In this document: piece by piece, positions 13,457 to 14,243 of the stretch
Position numbering within the stretch: position 1 is the first letter of the stretch
Layout: each line of letters opens with the position of its first letter
Assembly: GCA_036489905.1 (NCBI GenBank)
Contig: DASXEX010000044.1
Span: forward strand, 1 to 14,243
From: JAICLK01 sp036489905
GTDB lineage: Bacteria; Patescibacteriota; Saccharimonadia; Saccharimonadales; UBA4665
Length of the DNA stretch: 14,243 bases
Reading direction: 5' to 3'
Program-made: the position numbers and the translations under genes
The notes under the pieces: model-generated
Told to the model about the DNA's origin: nothing
Seen by the model: the letters and a program-made list of their open reading frames with translations, nothing else
Database searches by the model: none

Positions 13457-13729
13457 ATGTCACACGTCAAAGCCGGCGGTTCCAGTAAAAATGTCCACGA
13501 CAGCCCGGGACAACGCCTTGGAGTCAAGTTGTTTGGCGGCCAAACGGTCAAGACCGGCCAAGTCATCGTTCGTCAAGCCGGCATGACCAAACGCGCCGGT
13601 GCTGGCACGTTCCTGAGCCGCAATTTCACCATCCACGCCATGCGCGACGGCGTTGTCAAATTCCAGCCTCGCAAAGTCCGCCTCTTCAGCGGCAAATCCG
13701 TCCGCCGCACCGAAGTCACGGTAGAGTAA
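13457..13729 (+). CDS. rpmA: Large ribosomal subunit protein bL27
   Basis: 90-aa bL27, whose N-terminal tail reaches the peptidyl-transferase centre. Typical text: KAGGSSKN (5-12), QRLGVKLFGGQTVKTGQVIVRQ (19-40), the RAGAG segment (46-50) and DGVVKFQ. The N-terminus MSHVKAGG starts directly like Gram-negative forms, without the cleaved leader seen in Firmicutes. The C-terminal half is the CPR-like version with KVRLFSGKSVRR. It is one base downstream of the TRM11-like gene rather than behind rplU, which is its usual partner. Confidence 0.95.
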   Translation: MSHVKAGGSSKNVHDSPGQRLGVKLFGGQTVKTGQVIVRQAGMTKRAGAGTFLSRNFTIHAMRDGVVKFQPRKVRLFSGKSVRRTEVTVE

Positions 13730-13773
13730 GCTAAGTTGGTCGGCTTAGTGGAGTAAACGCTACCTAGCTTTTT
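13728..13773 (+). terminator. Possible weak terminator after rpmA
   Basis: AAGCTA (13728-13733, overlapping the stop codon) can pair with TAGCTT (13765-13770), extendable by two pairs across one mismatch, and TTT continues beyond. A nested CTAAG/CTTAG hairpin (13731-13748) is an alternative fold. The loop is long and the stem weak, so this is a low-confidence call. A terminator is expected here because the next gene is convergent. Confidence 0.25.
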
Positions 13774-13810
13774 ATGAACCTAAGCTTGGCGGGCGCAAAG
13801 AATGAGCGGG

Positions 13811-14116
13811 CTACTCATCATACCGCCTCTGTTCCTCGGCACGTATGGGCGCTGTAAGGTAAGCCGCAGACTCACGAGCAAGACTAACCCCCCCAACCAA
13901 TTTTTCCGCAAGCCCTCCTAAAACCCTAGCCGCTTCCGGCGAAATATCCGGCATCCCTGAACCATTTAAATAGTTGTTTAAGGCGCCAAGTGCAGTCACT
14001 GCCTCATCAAAGCCTCGGTCGAGGCGGATCATTGCTGCGACGGCTAGGTCGTGGTCTTCTTCAGCATGCCGGCCGTAATCGTCCGGTAAAGAATTCTCTT
14101 CTGCCGAATGCGGATC
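13811..14116 (-). pseudogene. 3' part of an unknown gene, apparently cut by an insertion sequence
   Basis: Open minus-strand frame of 101 codons from the probable IS boundary to TAG at 13811. The product is acidic and helical, with text such as DDYGRHAEEDHDLAVAAMIRLD, ISPEAARVLGGLAEKLVGG and a charged RAEEQRRYDE tail; I do not recognise a family. An internal ATG at 14032 would give 73 aa, but it has no Shine-Dalgarno or -10 box, and the protein-like text continues upstream of it until 14116, where the repeat of the mobile element begins. The simplest reading is a gene whose N-terminus was removed by insertion. Confidence 0.5.
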
Positions 14117-14161
14117 TGAAGTGCAACAGTGACTTACTGGAGTGTGGTTTTGAAGTGCAAC
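14117..14161 (+). repeat. Direct repeat pair TGAAGTGCAAC at the IS end
   Basis: Identical 11-bp copies start at 14117 and 14151, 34 bases apart. The second overlaps the -35 box of the transposase promoter. They could be transposase binding sites within the terminal region; the mate on the right end is needed to tell which copy belongs to the terminal inverted repeat. Confidence 0.6.
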
Positions 14162-14179
14162 GCCTGCAAGTCGTATACT
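14150..14179 (+). promoter_or_regulatory. Sigma70-like promoter of the IS transposase
   Basis: TTGAAG (14150-14155) and TATACT (14174-14179) separated by 18 bases make a recognisable -35/-10 pair, unlike host genes here, which show only a -10. A GGAG at 14200-14203, 7 bases before the ATG at 14211, is the ribosome binding site. Confidence 0.55.
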
Positions 14180-14210
14180 GGCCAGTATTCTTAACTATTG
14201 GAGCGTACTG

Positions 14211-14243
14211 ATGAAAAAAACTATGGCCACCTTACTGAACTAG
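14211..14243 (+). pseudogene. IS30-like transposase start, out of frame at an A7 tract (partial)
   Basis: The ATG at 14211 with its GGAG site reads ten codons (MKKTMATLLN) and stops at TAG 14241. One frame over, from 14222, the same bases read YGHLTEL, the typical N-terminus of IS30-family transposases (xYxHLTxxER). One A fewer in the run of seven A (14214-14220) would give MKNYGHLTEL; a -1 slip on the A-run would give MKKNYGHLTEL. So it is a disrupted gene, an assembly homopolymer error, or a slippage-expressed transposase. Only the first 33 bases are visible. Confidence 0.5.

Larger units (their letters stand above)
14117..14243 (+). mobile_element. Left end of an IS30-like insertion sequence (partial)
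   Basis: Two 11-bp direct copies of TGAAGTGCAAC (14117-14127 and 14151-14161), then a promoter, a Shine-Dalgarno and a start codon leading into text resembling IS30 transposase N-termini. The element runs off the window, so its right end, target duplication and full gene cannot be seen. The boundary at 14117 is inferred from the repeat and from where the neighbouring reading frame stops looking like protein. Confidence 0.5.

Noticed and set aside
13990..14211. Plus-strand 73-codon frame near the right end
   Set aside because: It crosses the IS boundary, has no start signals and is antisense to the acidic protein frame.
1..14243. tRNA, rRNA, CRISPR array or defence cassette
   Set aside because: No cloverleaf-like T-loop context outside genes, no regularly spaced repeats and no recognisable defence proteins were seen by eye.

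Overview
The window looks like a chromosomal segment from a Patescibacteria/CPR bacterium, most likely a Candidatus Saccharibacteria relative with moderate GC. This rests on the short intergenic gaps, compact housekeeping genes (a 371-aa XseA, a RecO without zinc cysteines), a CPR-style bL27, a TRM11-type RNA methyltransferase, and a single-pass membrane protein with a 'GQ-hydrophobic-RQDYKNN' head that I associate with Saccharibacteria. TGA is used as a stop by several genes (for example glyS, xseB, the AlkD homologue), so this is not the UGA-recoded Absconditabacteria/Gracilibacteria group. Lineage assignment is inference from memory, not from a search.

Layout. 137-2355 (minus): a MazG-type pyrophosphohydrolase, an RBBP9-type hydrolase, a DUF2268-type zinc protease and an NYN-domain nuclease. 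2411-2655 (minus): a small membrane protein gene broken by a 2-nt frameshift in a GC-dinucleotide tract. 2690-3280 (plus): a uridine-kinase-like P-loop kinase, convergent with and overlapping RNase H. 3273-6609 (minus): RNase HI, AlkD-type DNA repair protein, an SDR oxidoreductase, glycyl-tRNA synthetase. 6620-8424 (minus): a tight histidine-kinase-like / receiver / recO operon in which both signalling proteins have lost their phosphorylation residues. 8548-12210 (minus): a five-gene unit, YbhN-type membrane protein - xseA - xseB - FAM173-like methyltransferase - single-pass membrane protein. 12262-13729 (plus): TRM11-like methyltransferase and rpmA (bL27). 13811-14116 (minus): the 3' part of an unknown gene that appears cut by a mobile element. 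14117-14243: the left end of an IS30-like insertion sequence whose transposase start is out of frame.

The most striking pattern is regulatory. At least ten genes have a TATAAT-like -10 hexamer ending 7 to 11 bases before the start codon. In five of them it lies exactly at -12 to -7 with a TANNNT core, as expected if transcription starts on the A of the ATG (leaderless mRNA); RNase H has GATAAT at the same place. By contrast the histidine-kinase-like gene, rpmA and the IS transposase have clear Shine-Dalgarno sequences. Two divergent gene pairs (2655/2690 and 12210/12262) have nearly touching promoters. No tRNA, rRNA or CRISPR array was seen. I found no obvious new defence or biosynthetic system; the degenerate two-component pair fused to recO and the leaderless architecture are the best leads.
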